Positions 1-7,177 of a DNA stretch of 64,000 nucleotides are shown one piece after another (positions within the stretch are counted from its first letter, which is position 1; the number at the start of each line of letters is the position of its first letter). Both the position numbers and the translations under genes were made by a program. The notes under the pieces are model-generated. The model worked only from the letters and a program-made list of their open reading frames with translations. It was not told the origin of the DNA and did not search any database. Origin of the DNA: Dermacoccus nishinomiyaensis (GTDB taxonomy: Bacteria; Actinomycetota; Actinomycetes; Actinomycetales; Dermatophilaceae); NCBI RefSeq assembly GCF_900447535.1, contig NZ_UFXX01000001.1, positions 930,001 to 994,000 on the forward strand, in the 5' to 3' direction.

Positions 1-1
1 C

Positions 2-340
2 CTGATCCTCGTCGCACTGACCGGTTTGTTCTCCGGGTGGCTGTCCGACTTCACCCACCTAGGGAACGGGTCTGGCCTTCTGGCCTTGCTCCTCGTCGGT
101 GTGGTCGGCGCCCTGCTCGTCATCCCCACCGGTGGGGAGATTCCCGTCGTCGCCGGTTTGAGTGCCGCCGGCGCGAGTCTTGGTGTTGCAGGGGTTCTGC
201 TCATCACCTTGCCGGCGCTCAGCATCCCGTCGCTGGTCATGGTGGCACGCAGCTTCGGCACTCGGACCACCGTGAGCGTCATCGCTTGGGTCATCGCCGG
301 GGGGCTGTTGTCAGCCGCTTTGCTCACCGCCCTCACCTGA
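2..340 (+). CDS. Permease, C-terminal part (5' end outside window)
   Basis: The reading frame is open from the left edge and ends with TGA at 338-340, so only the last ~112 residues are present. They form three to four hydrophobic segments with a conserved-looking loop containing IPTGGEIPVVAGL and later LPALSIPSLVMV. This resembles the C-terminal half of the ArsP/UPF0718 (DUF318) permease family, which moves organoarsenicals or other small solutes across the membrane. The family call is from overall look of the fragment; the substrate cannot be inferred. A TTG at 26 is an internal codon rather than a convincing start. Confidence 0.55.
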   Translation: MILVALTGLFSGWLSDFTHLGNGSGLLALLLVGVVGALLVIPTGGEIPVVAGLSAAGASLGVAGVLLITLPALSIPSLVMVARSFGTRTTVSVIAWVIAGGLLSAALLTALT

Positions 341-409
341 GGGCCGCAGGCGGGGTGTAGCAGCCAGGGACGGGATCACTGAGATCAGGGATGCCGATGC
401 GAAAACGGT

Positions 410-463
410 GGGTTGAGCCACGAGGTCGACCCGATGGTGCAAAAACCTTCGTTTGAGCCACAC
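410..463. repeat. 54-bp intergenic repeat, copy A
   Basis: Copy A has the left block GGGTTGAGCCAC, a central TGGTGC at 435 and a right block CGTTTGAGCCACAC starting at 450. The same blocks with identical spacing occur in copy B (1782-1835), and the central and right arms recur in copies C and D. TGGTGC and GAGCCA can pair imperfectly into a hairpin. It lies about 70 bp after the permease stop codon. Confidence 0.8.
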
Positions 464-617
464 GTTCTGCGTGGCGAGCAACGCGGCGCTCCACCGGTCG
501 AGCCGCTGACGTGGCTGCTCGGCGGTGAGGTGGGTGAGGCCGATGCCATGGTAGTTGGGCAGCCAGTTCTCCACGACGGGGTCGGCCTGGGCCGCGGTGA
601 GAGGATCGCTCTATGCC
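443..617 (-). pseudogene. Possible gene remnant ending in repeat copy A
   Basis: On the minus strand an open stretch of about 45 codons reads through residues such as ADPVVENWLPNYHG and RLDRWSAALLATQN, which look protein-like rather than random. It then runs directly into repeat copy A. In copy B the equivalent position supplies the TAG stop of the LysE gene; in copy A that codon is TGG, so the frame continues into the repeat. An in-frame TAG lies immediately upstream of the stretch and I see no credible start. I do not recognise the family. Best read as the tail of a lost minus-strand gene; a chance open frame is possible. Confidence 0.25.
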
Positions 618-1161
618 CACTCAGCCCTCATGGCCGCTTCGCACTGAGCGCCTAGCGCTGCGCCGCTACCGCTCCGACGACGTGGGATGGATGGCGTCCC
701 TTTACGCTCGCCCCGATGTCGCGCGCTTCCTTCTCGAAGACCCCTGGACGCCCCAGCAGGCGCAGGAGAACCTGACCAAACGCATGACGAAGAACGGTCT
801 CGAGGGGCCATCTGGTGCGCTGTCGCTCACTATCGACAAGGGCGAGCAGAGCATTGGCGACGTCAGCGTGTGGTTCACCGACCAGCCCCACCACGTCGCA
901 GAGATCGGATGGGTGCTCGACCCCAGCCACGGTGGCCACGGGTATGCCCGCGAGGCCGTTCGCGCGGTCATCCGCTTTGCCTTCGATGAGTACGCCCTGC
1001 ACCGTCTCGTTGCGCAGATGGATGCCCGAAATGAGGCATCGGCGCGTCTGGCGGCGTCAGTGGGAATGAGGCAAGAGGCCCATCACCTGCAGGACTGCTG
1101 GAGCAAGGGCGAATGGACTGACACTCTCATCTTTGCGCTGCTCTCTACAGATCCGCGCTGA
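613..1161 (+). CDS. GNAT N-acetyltransferase, RimJ/RimL type
   Basis: The 182-residue protein begins with the typical LRTERLALRRYRSDD strand-helix of the RimJ/RimL-like (Acetyltransf_3) branch of GNAT enzymes. The acetyl-CoA binding motif A is seen around residues 96-115 (EIGWVLDPSHGGHGYAREAV), and the C-terminal NEASARLAASVGM motif follows. Family members acetylate protein N-termini, antibiotics or small amines; the substrate here cannot be read. The ATG at 613 has a GAGAGG stretch about 9 bases upstream. It lies between repeat copies A and B with a second GNAT gene downstream in the same direction, in the accessory segment of the window. Confidence 0.85.
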   Translation: MPTQPSWPLRTERLALRRYRSDDVGWMASLYARPDVARFLLEDPWTPQQAQENLTKRMTKNGLEGPSGALSLTIDKGEQSIGDVSVWFTDQPHHVAEIGWVLDPSHGGHGYAREAVRAVIRFAFDEYALHRLVAQMDARNEASARLAASVGMRQEAHHLQDCWSKGEWTDTLIFALLSTDPR

Positions 1162-1275
1162 CTCACCGCGTGATGGCGGGCCAAGAGCCAGTGGGGAGCG
1201 TAGAGCAGAGTCCGTCGTTTCAGCTGCGCCAGGAACATCCGTCGCTGGGCCCCTGCGACGTCACAGTGATGGGCG

Positions 1276-1281
1276 TAGCGT
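1276..1281 (+). promoter_or_regulatory. TANNNT -10 hexamer, probable leaderless start of GNAT gene
   Basis: TAGCGT lies exactly 6 bases before the ATG at 1288, which would put the transcription start at or next to the start codon. No Shine-Dalgarno sequence is visible. It belongs to a set of similar arrangements in this window. Confidence 0.45.
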
Positions 1282-1287
1282 CGAGTC

Positions 1288-1788
1288 ATGGCAAGCGTTC
1301 GCCCTGCTCGCGTGGATGACGGGCCGCGTCTGGCCGAGATCGACCACGCTTGCTGGTCGCCGATGACCGACCCGGGGAGCCACTGGAGCCCGGGTCGCCC
1401 CTTCTTCGGAGTGCCGACAGGAACGCTCGTCGACGAAGTTCTGGTCGCTGCTGAAGGTGATGAAGTGCTGGGGTTCATCAAGATTCGACGAGAACCTAGT
1501 GAGTTCGGCCAGTGGTATGTGGGTGGGCTCGGTGTGGCACCTATCGCCCGCCGTCAAGGCCTAGCGCGGAAGCTCATACACGCTGCACTGACAGCAGTTG
1601 AGGCCAGGGGTGATGACAGCGTATGGCTCAGGGTGCTCTCATCCAACGTGGGAGCTGTTGCGCTCTATTCGGCGCTCGGGTTCGCCGAGGTGGCTCGGTT
1701 CGCCGACGCATTTGAAGATCGCCCGGGGGTGGATGACTTGCGACTGTCGGCGCAGCTGCCTCTCGCAGGCGCACGAACGGCGGGTTGA
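1288..1788 (+). CDS. GNAT family N-acetyltransferase
   Basis: The 166-residue protein has a GNAT fold: N-terminal VRPARVDDGPRLAEID, a central strand VGGLGVAPIARRQGLARKLI that carries the acetyl-CoA pyrophosphate loop (Q/RxxGxG/A type) at about residues 76-95, and NVGAVALYSALGF near residue 130. The family acetylates small molecules or proteins; the acceptor is unknown. The stop codon TGA (1786-1788) lies inside the left block of repeat copy B, so gene and repeat are physically joined. A TANNNT hexamer 6 bases before the ATG suggests a leaderless message. Confidence 0.85.
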   Translation: MASVRPARVDDGPRLAEIDHACWSPMTDPGSHWSPGRPFFGVPTGTLVDEVLVAAEGDEVLGFIKIRREPSEFGQWYVGGLGVAPIARRQGLARKLIHAALTAVEARGDDSVWLRVLSSNVGAVALYSALGFAEVARFADAFEDRPGVDDLRLSAQLPLAGARTAG

Positions 1789-1835
1789 GCTACCGGACCG
1801 CTGCGATGGTGCAGAGCCTTTCGTTTGAGCTACAC
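1782..1835. repeat. 54-bp intergenic repeat, copy B
   Basis: Copy B has the same length and internal spacing as copy A: GGGTTGAGCTAC, TGGTGC at 1807 and CGTTTGAGCTACAC from 1822. Where copy A has GAGCCAC at both ends, copy B has GAGCTAC at both ends, so the two outer blocks change together. It provides the stop codon of the plus-strand GNAT gene and of the minus-strand LysE gene and sits between two convergent genes. Confidence 0.85.
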
Positions 1836-2453
1836 CTGTCGGACGGCTTCGATGATGATGACGCAGGCAAGAACGGCGTAGACCGTGGCCGCCAGGTAGT
1901 TCAACGCCGCGCTAGCTCGCGGACTGCTGGTGAATCGCTCATGAAAAGTGCCCGCGAGAGCACCGATGGTGCCGTAGAGCACGAACTCGGTGCACACGTT
2001 GACTGTGCCGAGCAGGGCCATCTGCGCTGTCGTGTTGGTGGCGTGGCCGGCGAAGCGCGGGAGGACGGCGAGGAAGAACAGGATGATCTTGGGGTTCGTC
2101 AGGCTGACCGACAGACCCCGCAGGTACCACCGCCCGGCGGCGACGTCGCCGATCGTGGACATCTCGCGAGCATGGCGCACGGTAGTCACCGACAGCCAGA
2201 GCAGATAAGCAGCCCCAAGCAGCTTCAGGCCGGTCAGCAAATTAGGGTGACTTCTGGCGACCTCACCCAGGCCAACAACGACTGCGGCGGCGTAGACGCT
2301 CATTCCGGTAGCGATGCCAAGGATCGCTTTGAGCGCGGCCCTCCGCCCTCCCTTGAGTCCGACCGCGAGCATGTACGCCATGTCTGGGCCGGGTGGGATG
2401 AGGAACACCAGAATGACACCGAGGAAGCCCGGTAGTACGGACAGGTCGACCAC
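1830..2453 (-). CDS. LysE/RhtB family amino-acid exporter
   Basis: This 207-residue membrane protein has five to six hydrophobic segments. It shows the family hallmarks FLIPPGPDMAYMLAVGLKGG at the N-terminus and LSVSLTNPKIILFFLAVLP in the middle. LysE/RhtB proteins export amino acids or derivatives such as homoserine, threonine or lysine; the substrate is not predictable. The final codons and the TAG stop are formed by the right end of repeat copy B. The gene is convergent with the GNAT gene upstream and reads in the same direction as the downstream methyltransferase, with half-repeat C between them. Confidence 0.88.
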   Translation of the reverse strand: MVDLSVLPGFLGVILVFLIPPGPDMAYMLAVGLKGGRRAALKAILGIATGMSVYAAAVVVGLGEVARSHPNLLTGLKLLGAAYLLWLSVTTVRHAREMSTIGDVAAGRWYLRGLSVSLTNPKIILFFLAVLPRFAGHATNTTAQMALLGTVNVCTEFVLYGTIGALAGTFHERFTSSPRASAALNYLAATVYAVLACVIIIEAVRQV

Positions 2454-2548
2454 GAGCGTCCTCTCCGCTGGCCGCGACGCCCTCGTGGCGCCGCCCTCAC
2501 GCTACTGCGTCTTCTCCCTAGGGCAGGGGCGCTGGTTCCCACGCTCCA

Positions 2549-2572
2549 CGAAACCGTTCGTTTGAGCCACAC
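2549..2572. repeat. Intergenic repeat, partial copy C
   Basis: The right half of the repeat family is present: CGAAACCGTTCG followed by TTTGAGCCACAC, matching copy A over its last ~15 bases. The left block is not recognisable. It ends 3 bp from the stop codon of the minus-strand methyltransferase gene, so again it abuts the 3' end of a gene. Confidence 0.65.
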
Positions 2573-2575
2573 CAT

Positions 2576-3229
2576 TCAGGCGGGCTGAGATCGCTGCGCG
2601 ATGATCACGGCTTGCGCGTCTTCTTCCGAGCCCACAGGTGACCGCTCCAGTTGAGCGCTCACCGTGAGTCCATGCTCCTCCAAGAGAGTAGTCAGGCTCT
2701 CGACACTTCGGTGGTATCTGGTCATCACCACGTCATAGCCGCGTGCCGCATATCCGCGACCTACCCGGCGCATGCCGTGTCCCACCTGGAAACCGAGGAG
2801 CAGCACCCCTTCCGGGCGCAGTACGCGGGCCATCTCCGCAACCATGACTTCGAGGTCTACATCCGGGTTGTGAATGGTGGAGTACCAGGAGAAGACGCCG
2901 TCGAAGACTTCGTCTGCGTAGGGCAGGTGCGTCAGGCTCCCCACGGCGACGGTGAAGTCAGGGTGGTCGGCTCGTGCCCTGCGGACCATGTTGGGTGAGA
3001 GGTCGATGCCCTCCGGGTGGCATCCGAGCCCAGCCAAATGGGGCAGCATTCGCCCTGCCCCGCAGCCAGCATCCAGGACCACGCGAGGCTCGTGCAGGAG
3101 TGCGACGAAGTGGTCGATCATGGCCAAGTCGATCGGCTGTTCGCCTTCGGTGGTACGGAAGTGGTCGGCGTACGCGTCGGCCACAACGTTGTAGGCGGTC
3201 CTGGTGAGAGCCTCCTCTGTTTCCGGCAT
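2576..3229 (-). CDS. Class I SAM-dependent methyltransferase
   Basis: The 217-residue protein is a Methyltransf_11-type enzyme. Motif I is VVLDAGCGAGRMLPHLAGLG at about residues 50-69, followed by an acidic residue in GIDLSPNMVRRA. The post-motif LTHLPYADEVFDGVFSWYS matches the usual motif II/III region. The family transfers methyl groups from S-adenosylmethionine to small molecules; the substrate is unknown. It is the last of the small one-domain genes spaced by the repeat family. The ATG at 3229 is supported by the protein aligning from MPETEEALTRTAYNVVADAY, a typical start for the group. Confidence 0.85.
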   Translation of the reverse strand: MPETEEALTRTAYNVVADAYADHFRTTEGEQPIDLAMIDHFVALLHEPRVVLDAGCGAGRMLPHLAGLGCHPEGIDLSPNMVRRARADHPDFTVAVGSLTHLPYADEVFDGVFSWYSTIHNPDVDLEVMVAEMARVLRPEGVLLLGFQVGHGMRRVGRGYAARGYDVVMTRYHRSVESLTTLLEEHGLTVSAQLERSPVGSEEDAQAVIIAQRSQPA

Positions 3230-3247
3230 GGCTCTAAGCCTGCCAAA

Positions 3248-3301
3248 ACGTCGCGCTCAACCGCGAGGGAACTGGTGCACAAACGGTCGTTTCTGCACCA
3301 C
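3248..3301. repeat. Intergenic repeat, copy D, with strong palindromic core
   Basis: TGGTGC at 3273 and CGTTT at 3288 keep the 15-base spacing seen in copies A and B. Here the arms are nearly perfect: TGGTGCA at 3273-3279 pairs with TGCACCA at 3294-3300, and AAACG with CGTTT, leaving a 2-base centre. The left block differs, showing GCTCAACC, the complement of the GGTTGAGC seen elsewhere. It lies between the start of the methyltransferase gene and the hydrolase gene. Confidence 0.7.
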
Positions 3302-3460
3302 TCAAGCTGGGGTGGCCCTGCACGTGGTCATGCCCCGGTCAGGGGGTAGCAGAACGACGTGCAAAACCTCGCGGCGCCGAACGTCAGTGTCGACAACCGG
3401 TCCGAGACAGCCACCAAGGGTGCCCGGGCTCACAGAGGCGCCCACCGCTTGCGTGTCAAC
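3302..3460. other. Intergenic region without recognised feature
   Basis: About 160 bp between repeat copy D and the 3' end of the hydrolase gene. I see no gene, tRNA or convincing terminator. It marks the boundary between the repeat-punctuated accessory segment and conventional high-GC sequence. Confidence 0.4.
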
Positions 3461-4216
3461 TCAGCCCTCGACCACGAGCGAAGCGTCGACCTCGGTCGGC
3501 AGGCCACCCTCGGGCAGCTTCGACGGCGCGACGATGCGCACGATCTCGTCGAGCACGCGCCGCACGTACTTCTCCCCCACCCACAGGTGCTTCGCGCCAT
3601 CGACGCCGATGACGTCAGCCTGCGGAATGGCCGCGAACCGCTCGCGCGCCTCGTCGGGGCGCAGGTTGTCATCCAGTTCGGGCACGAGCGCCGTCACCGG
3701 CTTGCGCGATTCGGCCCACGCCGCCAGGTGCTCGGGCTGCGACCACCGCAGCGGCGGCGACAGCAGGATCGCGCCCTCGATCGACGGATCGAGCCCGTGC
3801 ATGAGCGCCAGATCCGTGCCGAAGCTCCACCCCACCAGCCAACGATTGGTCAGCGCCGGCGACTCGTGGAACTCCGCGAACTCGATGGCGGCGGCGACGT
3901 CGAAACGCTCGCCGTCAGCCGAGTCGAACGCACCCTCCGACGTCCCGCGCGGCGACGACGTGCCACGCGTGTTGAACCGCAGCACCGCGATGTCCGCGAG
4001 CGCCGGCAGCCGGTTGGCGGCCTTCTTGTAGACATGGCTGTCCATGAAACCGCCGTGCGTCGGCAGCGGATGCAGCGTGACGAGCGTGGCCACCGGGTCT
4101 CGCTCGAGCGGCAGCGCCAACTCACCGACGAGCGTCAACCCGTCGGCGGTGTGCAGTTCGACGTCCTGACGGCGCGCAGCGAGCACCGTGTTCGAGCGAA
4201 TCTCCTGCAGGCTCAA
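3461..4216 (-). CDS. Alpha/beta hydrolase
   Basis: The 251-residue protein has an alpha/beta-hydrolase fold: LVTLHPLPTHGGFMDS around residues 46-60, a nucleophile elbow GWSFG with Ser131, and a late GAKHLW that may carry the catalytic histidine. The PLPTHGG region and compact size resemble the dienelactone-hydrolase-like serine hydrolases found in many bacteria, probably an esterase. No signal peptide is seen, so it is cytosolic. It follows the small Cys-motif gene with a 76-bp gap and may be co-transcribed with it. Substrate unknown. Confidence 0.8.
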   Translation of the reverse strand: MSLQEIRSNTVLAARRQDVELHTADGLTLVGELALPLERDPVATLVTLHPLPTHGGFMDSHVYKKAANRLPALADIAVLRFNTRGTSSPRGTSEGAFDSADGERFDVAAAIEFAEFHESPALTNRWLVGWSFGTDLALMHGLDPSIEGAILLSPPLRWSQPEHLAAWAESRKPVTALVPELDDNLRPDEARERFAAIPQADVIGVDGAKHLWVGEKYVRRVLDEIVRIVAPSKLPEGGLPTEVDASLVVEG

Positions 4217-4292
4217 CGCCCCTCCTCGACGATCACGACGAAACCCGGACTTCGTCGTCCGCCCTCGACCCTATGCGACCGCGAGCGCACAC

Positions 4293-4592
4293 TCACCGCC
4301 ACGAACCCCGCGGCGGACGGCGATCTCGCGCTCGCCAGCAACTCGTGTGCCAGTGACGACGATCCGTCACGTCACCCAGCCGATCATTCGGCCACACGAC
4401 GACGTGCGGCAGCGATGACGCCAACTGCTGCTGACACCCCGGGCACGTGTAGATCTTGCCGTCGGCGTTACCGCGCAGGACCCGCACCGTCCACTGGCCG
4501 CCCGCGTAGGTCTGCACCGTGTCGACAGGACGAAACGCGCGGCTCACGTCGCCGCGCGTCTCGTCCTGCGCTCTGTTGTTGCGCCGTGGCAT
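4293..4592 (-). CDS. Conserved actinobacterial CPGC / HWHTxCW protein
   Basis: A 99-residue basic protein starts MPRRNNRAQDETRGD and contains VRVLRGNADGKIYTCPGCQQ, then PHVVVWPN and DRRHWHTSCWRARDRR. The CPGC pair plus the HWHTxCW motif suggests a zinc-ribbon-like metal site. Similar actinobacterial proteins are often labelled 'ATP/GTP-binding protein' without experimental basis; there is no P-loop here. Its ATG (4592-4590) overlaps by one base the TGA of the dehydrogenase gene, giving translational coupling. Function unknown. Confidence 0.8.
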   Translation of the reverse strand: MPRRNNRAQDETRGDVSRAFRPVDTVQTYAGGQWTVRVLRGNADGKIYTCPGCQQQLASSLPHVVVWPNDRLGDVTDRRHWHTSCWRARDRRPPRGSWR

Positions 4593-6289
4593 CAGCCTCG
4601 GAAGGACCGCTCCGCGAGCAGGTGCTCCGTCAGCAGCGGCGACGGCACGAGGTGCGTCTCCCCCGCCTCGAAGTACATCTCCGACAGCACACCGGAGACG
4701 TCGTCGTAGCCAGCCTCGTCGAGCAACTCGAACGGGCCCTTCGGGTAACCGCAGCCGGCCTTCATCGCCGTGTCGATGTCCTCGACGCTCGCGTAGCCCG
4801 AGTCCAACATCTTCACCGCGTCGTTGAGGTGCGGGTAGAGCAGCGCGTCGACGACGAGGCCCGCGCGGTCCTTGCCGACGACCGGCGTCCAACCCGCAGC
4901 CGCGGCGAGCGAGCGAACGGCCTCGACCGCGTCGTCCGCGATGGCGACGCTGCGGCCGATCTCGAGCACCTGGCCGGCGCGCTGCTTCTCACGCAGGACG
5001 ACGGGAACGACGCGCGCATCGAGCGACGGCTCACCGGTCGCGGCCTCCGTCGCCGCGCCCTCACCGAGCGTGGCGATGACGCCGCCGTCACCGATCGCGT
5101 CGCGCACGGCGCGCATGAGCGGCTTCTCATCGATCTGCAGCGCGTGCTCGGAGACGTCGCCCTCGACATGACCGCACGAGCACTCGTCACCACAGGCGCA
5201 CGAGCCGCCGCAGCACCCGTCATCCTCGACGCCGCCGTCGACGGCGAAGACGAACGTGACGTCCTCGAGCGCCGACGCCTCGTCAGCCGCCGTGACCCGC
5301 ACGAGCTCGAGGCCCGCTGACGACATCTCCTCGGCGAGCGAGTCGACGAGCTCACCCTCGCCGACGAGACCGACGCGGCCACTGTGCGCCTTGCTCTCAC
5401 CGGGCGTGCGCTCGTCGGCGACGAGGGTGCCCGAGCCGGCCGCCTCGTACGTGTAGAAGCCCTTGCCACTCTTGCGACCGAGGTAGCTGGCCGCCACCAT
5501 CTGACGCAGCAGCGGCGGCGACGCGACGCTCGGATCATGTGTCGCGTCGTACAGCACGCCGCAGACCTCGTGGACGACGTCGAGGCCGATGAGGTCGCAC
5601 AGCGTCAGCGGGCCCATCGGGAAGCCGACACCGGCCGCCATCGCAGCATCGAGGTCCTCACGGGAGGCGAGACCCGTCTCGTAGGCGCGGATCGAACGCG
5701 CGAGATAGGCGATGAGCAGCGCGTTCGCGACGAAGCCCGCACGGTCGCCGACGACGACCGGCTTCTTGCCCAGGCGGACGGCGAGTTCGCGGACGCCCTC
5801 GACGACCTTCACGCCCGTCAGCAGCGAGTGGATGACCTCGACGAGCGGCAGCACCGGCGCCGGGTTGAAGAAGTGCATGCCGATGACGCGCGACGGCTCC
5901 TTCGTCGACTTCGCGATCTCGGTGATCGACAGCGACGACGTGTTCGTCGCGAGCACGCAGTCGTCACGAACGATGTCGTCGAGCGTCGTGAAGATCGACG
6001 TCTTGATCTCGAGCAGCTCCGGCACCGCCTCGATGACGAGGTCGGCGTCCTTCATCGCGGCGAGGTCGTCGCCGAACGCGACACGGCCGACGATCTCGTC
6101 ACGCTCACTCTCGGAGAGCTTGCCCTTGCTCACGGCACGCCCGAGGGACTTCGTGAGGAACCCCTTGCCGCGCTCGGCGAGCTCCGCCGAACCGTCGACG
6201 GCGATTACGCTGAGCCCCGCCTTGGCGAAGACTTCGACGATGCCGGCACCCATCGTGCCGAGCCCGATGACACCCACTGTGTTGATCAT
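4592..6289 (-). CDS. 3-hydroxyacyl-CoA dehydrogenase, tandem-duplicated with Cys-rich insert
   Basis: This 565-residue protein is twice the usual ~285-residue length of 3-hydroxybutyryl-CoA dehydrogenase. The N-terminal half is canonical: NAD site VGVIGLGTMGAGIVEVF at residues 4-20, ATNTSSLSIT, GMHFFNPAPVLPLVEV and a C-terminal helical domain ending YLGRKSGKGFYTYE. The second half repeats the plan in degenerate form: a Rossmann-like start with GEGELV, then DRAGLVVDALLYPHLNDAV and GCGYPKGPFELLDEAGYDDV. Between them, residues 359-374 carry six cysteines and a histidine. The enzyme would oxidise or reduce 3-hydroxyacyl-CoA in beta-oxidation or butyrate-type metabolism. It is divergent from the DMT-like gene across a 63-bp gap. 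Confidence 0.88.
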   Translation of the reverse strand: MINTVGVIGLGTMGAGIVEVFAKAGLSVIAVDGSAELAERGKGFLTKSLGRAVSKGKLSESERDEIVGRVAFGDDLAAMKDADLVIEAVPELLEIKTSIFTTLDDIVRDDCVLATNTSSLSITEIAKSTKEPSRVIGMHFFNPAPVLPLVEVIHSLLTGVKVVEGVRELAVRLGKKPVVVGDRAGFVANALLIAYLARSIRAYETGLASREDLDAAMAAGVGFPMGPLTLCDLIGLDVVHEVCGVLYDATHDPSVASPPLLRQMVAASYLGRKSGKGFYTYEAAGSGTLVADERTPGESKAHSGRVGLVGEGELVDSLAEEMSSAGLELVRVTAADEASALEDVTFVFAVDGGVEDDGCCGGSCACGDECSCGHVEGDVSEHALQIDEKPLMRAVRDAIGDGGVIATLGEGAATEAATGEPSLDARVVPVVLREKQRAGQVLEIGRSVAIADDAVEAVRSLAAAAGWTPVVGKDRAGLVVDALLYPHLNDAVKMLDSGYASVEDIDTAMKAGCGYPKGPFELLDEAGYDDVSGVLSEMYFEAGETHLVPSPLLTEHLLAERSFRG

Positions 6290-6352
6290 GCGCCCAGTCT
6301 TTCAGATGCGACGACCAACCGCTCGTGGGACGATCTACCGCGTGATGACCTC

Positions 6353-7168
6353 ATGATCTTCGGATTGCTCGGCGCCCTCGTCGCCGCCCTCGCCTACGGC
6401 GGAGCGACGATCGTCCAGGCGATTGGCGTGGCGCGCATGAGGGAGGCGCCCGACGGCGCCGACCTCATCACCCGTGCGCGCTTCGGCTGGCTGTACGGCG
6501 TCGGCCTCGCGCTCGACGGCGTGGCCTTCCTCGCCTCGAGCGGCGCCCTGCGTACCCTGCCACTGTTCCTCGTGCAGTCGGTCATCGCCGGGTCGGTCGC
6601 GGTGACGGCCGTGCTCGCCGTCGTCGTCCTGCACGCCAAGCTGACGCGACGCGAGATCATGGCGCTCGTCGGAGTCGGCGTCGGTCTCGTCATGCTCGCC
6701 GTCTGCGCCAAGGAGGGTCACGCCACCGGGGTGCCGACCTGGCTGGCCCCCGCCGCGCTCGTGGTCGCGGCCCTCCTGGTGCCGTTCGGGTACGCGGCGT
6801 ATCGCGCCCGCAACAGCGCGCTTCTCGCCGTCACCGCGGGGCTCGGATTCGCAGGTATCGCGATCGGCGCGCGCATCCTGCCGTGGGACGGCAACGTCCT
6901 GCACACGATCGCGAGCTGGCCGTTCTGGGTGCTCATCGCCCACGGCATCATCGCGATGACCGCCTACGGCTTCGCCCTCGACGCGGGAGAGGCGACGTCC
7001 GTCGCCGCCATCACCTTCGCCATCGAGACGGTGGTGCCCGCTGCCATCGGCCTCGCCCTGCTCGGTGACGCCGTGCGCGGCAGCACGTGGCCGCTGGCCA
7101 TCGCGGGGTTCGTCATCACGCTCGGCAGCTGCTTCGTCCTGGCCGGGCAGTCGGAGCCCGACGCGTAA
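6353..7168 (+). CDS. DMT/EamA-like integral membrane protein
   Basis: The 271-residue protein is almost entirely hydrophobic with about nine to ten membrane segments. It begins MIFGLLGALVAALAYGGATIVQA and has the repeated short-helix organisation of drug/metabolite transporter-like proteins. I chose ATG 6353 because transcription should begin in the 63-bp divergent gap after 6289; the frame itself is open much further upstream but only as antisense of the dehydrogenase. Its stop TAA is part of the TAAGGT hexamer in front of nucS. Substrate unknown; a non-transporting membrane protein is possible. Confidence 0.75.
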   Translation: MIFGLLGALVAALAYGGATIVQAIGVARMREAPDGADLITRARFGWLYGVGLALDGVAFLASSGALRTLPLFLVQSVIAGSVAVTAVLAVVVLHAKLTRREIMALVGVGVGLVMLAVCAKEGHATGVPTWLAPAALVVAALLVPFGYAAYRARNSALLAVTAGLGFAGIAIGARILPWDGNVLHTIASWPFWVLIAHGIIAMTAYGFALDAGEATSVAAITFAIETVVPAAIGLALLGDAVRGSTWPLAIAGFVITLGSCFVLAGQSEPDA

Positions 7169-7171
7169 GGT
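7166..7171 (+). promoter_or_regulatory. TANNNT -10 hexamer before nucS
   Basis: TAAGGT is followed by 6 bases and the GTG at 7178, consistent with a leaderless nucS transcript. It overlaps the stop codon of the upstream gene. Confidence 0.5.
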
Positions 7172-7177
7172 TGTCCG

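Noticed and set aside
413-655. 80-residue plus-strand frame through repeat copy A
   Set aside because: It overlaps the start of the GNAT gene, includes the repeat, and has no ribosome-binding site or family features.
410-3301. Reading the 0.4-3.3 kb region as an integron cassette array
   Set aside because: GTTGAGC agrees with the attC core GTTRRRY, but the outer blocks are direct rather than inverted, the genes face both ways and there is no integrase gene. I report the repeat family and leave attC as one hypothesis.
3359-5320. 653-residue open frame on the plus strand
   Set aside because: It is antisense to the hydrolase, the small Cys protein and the dehydrogenase; its product is Arg/Ala-rich low-complexity and has no domain. 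Long antisense frames are expected in DNA of this GC content.
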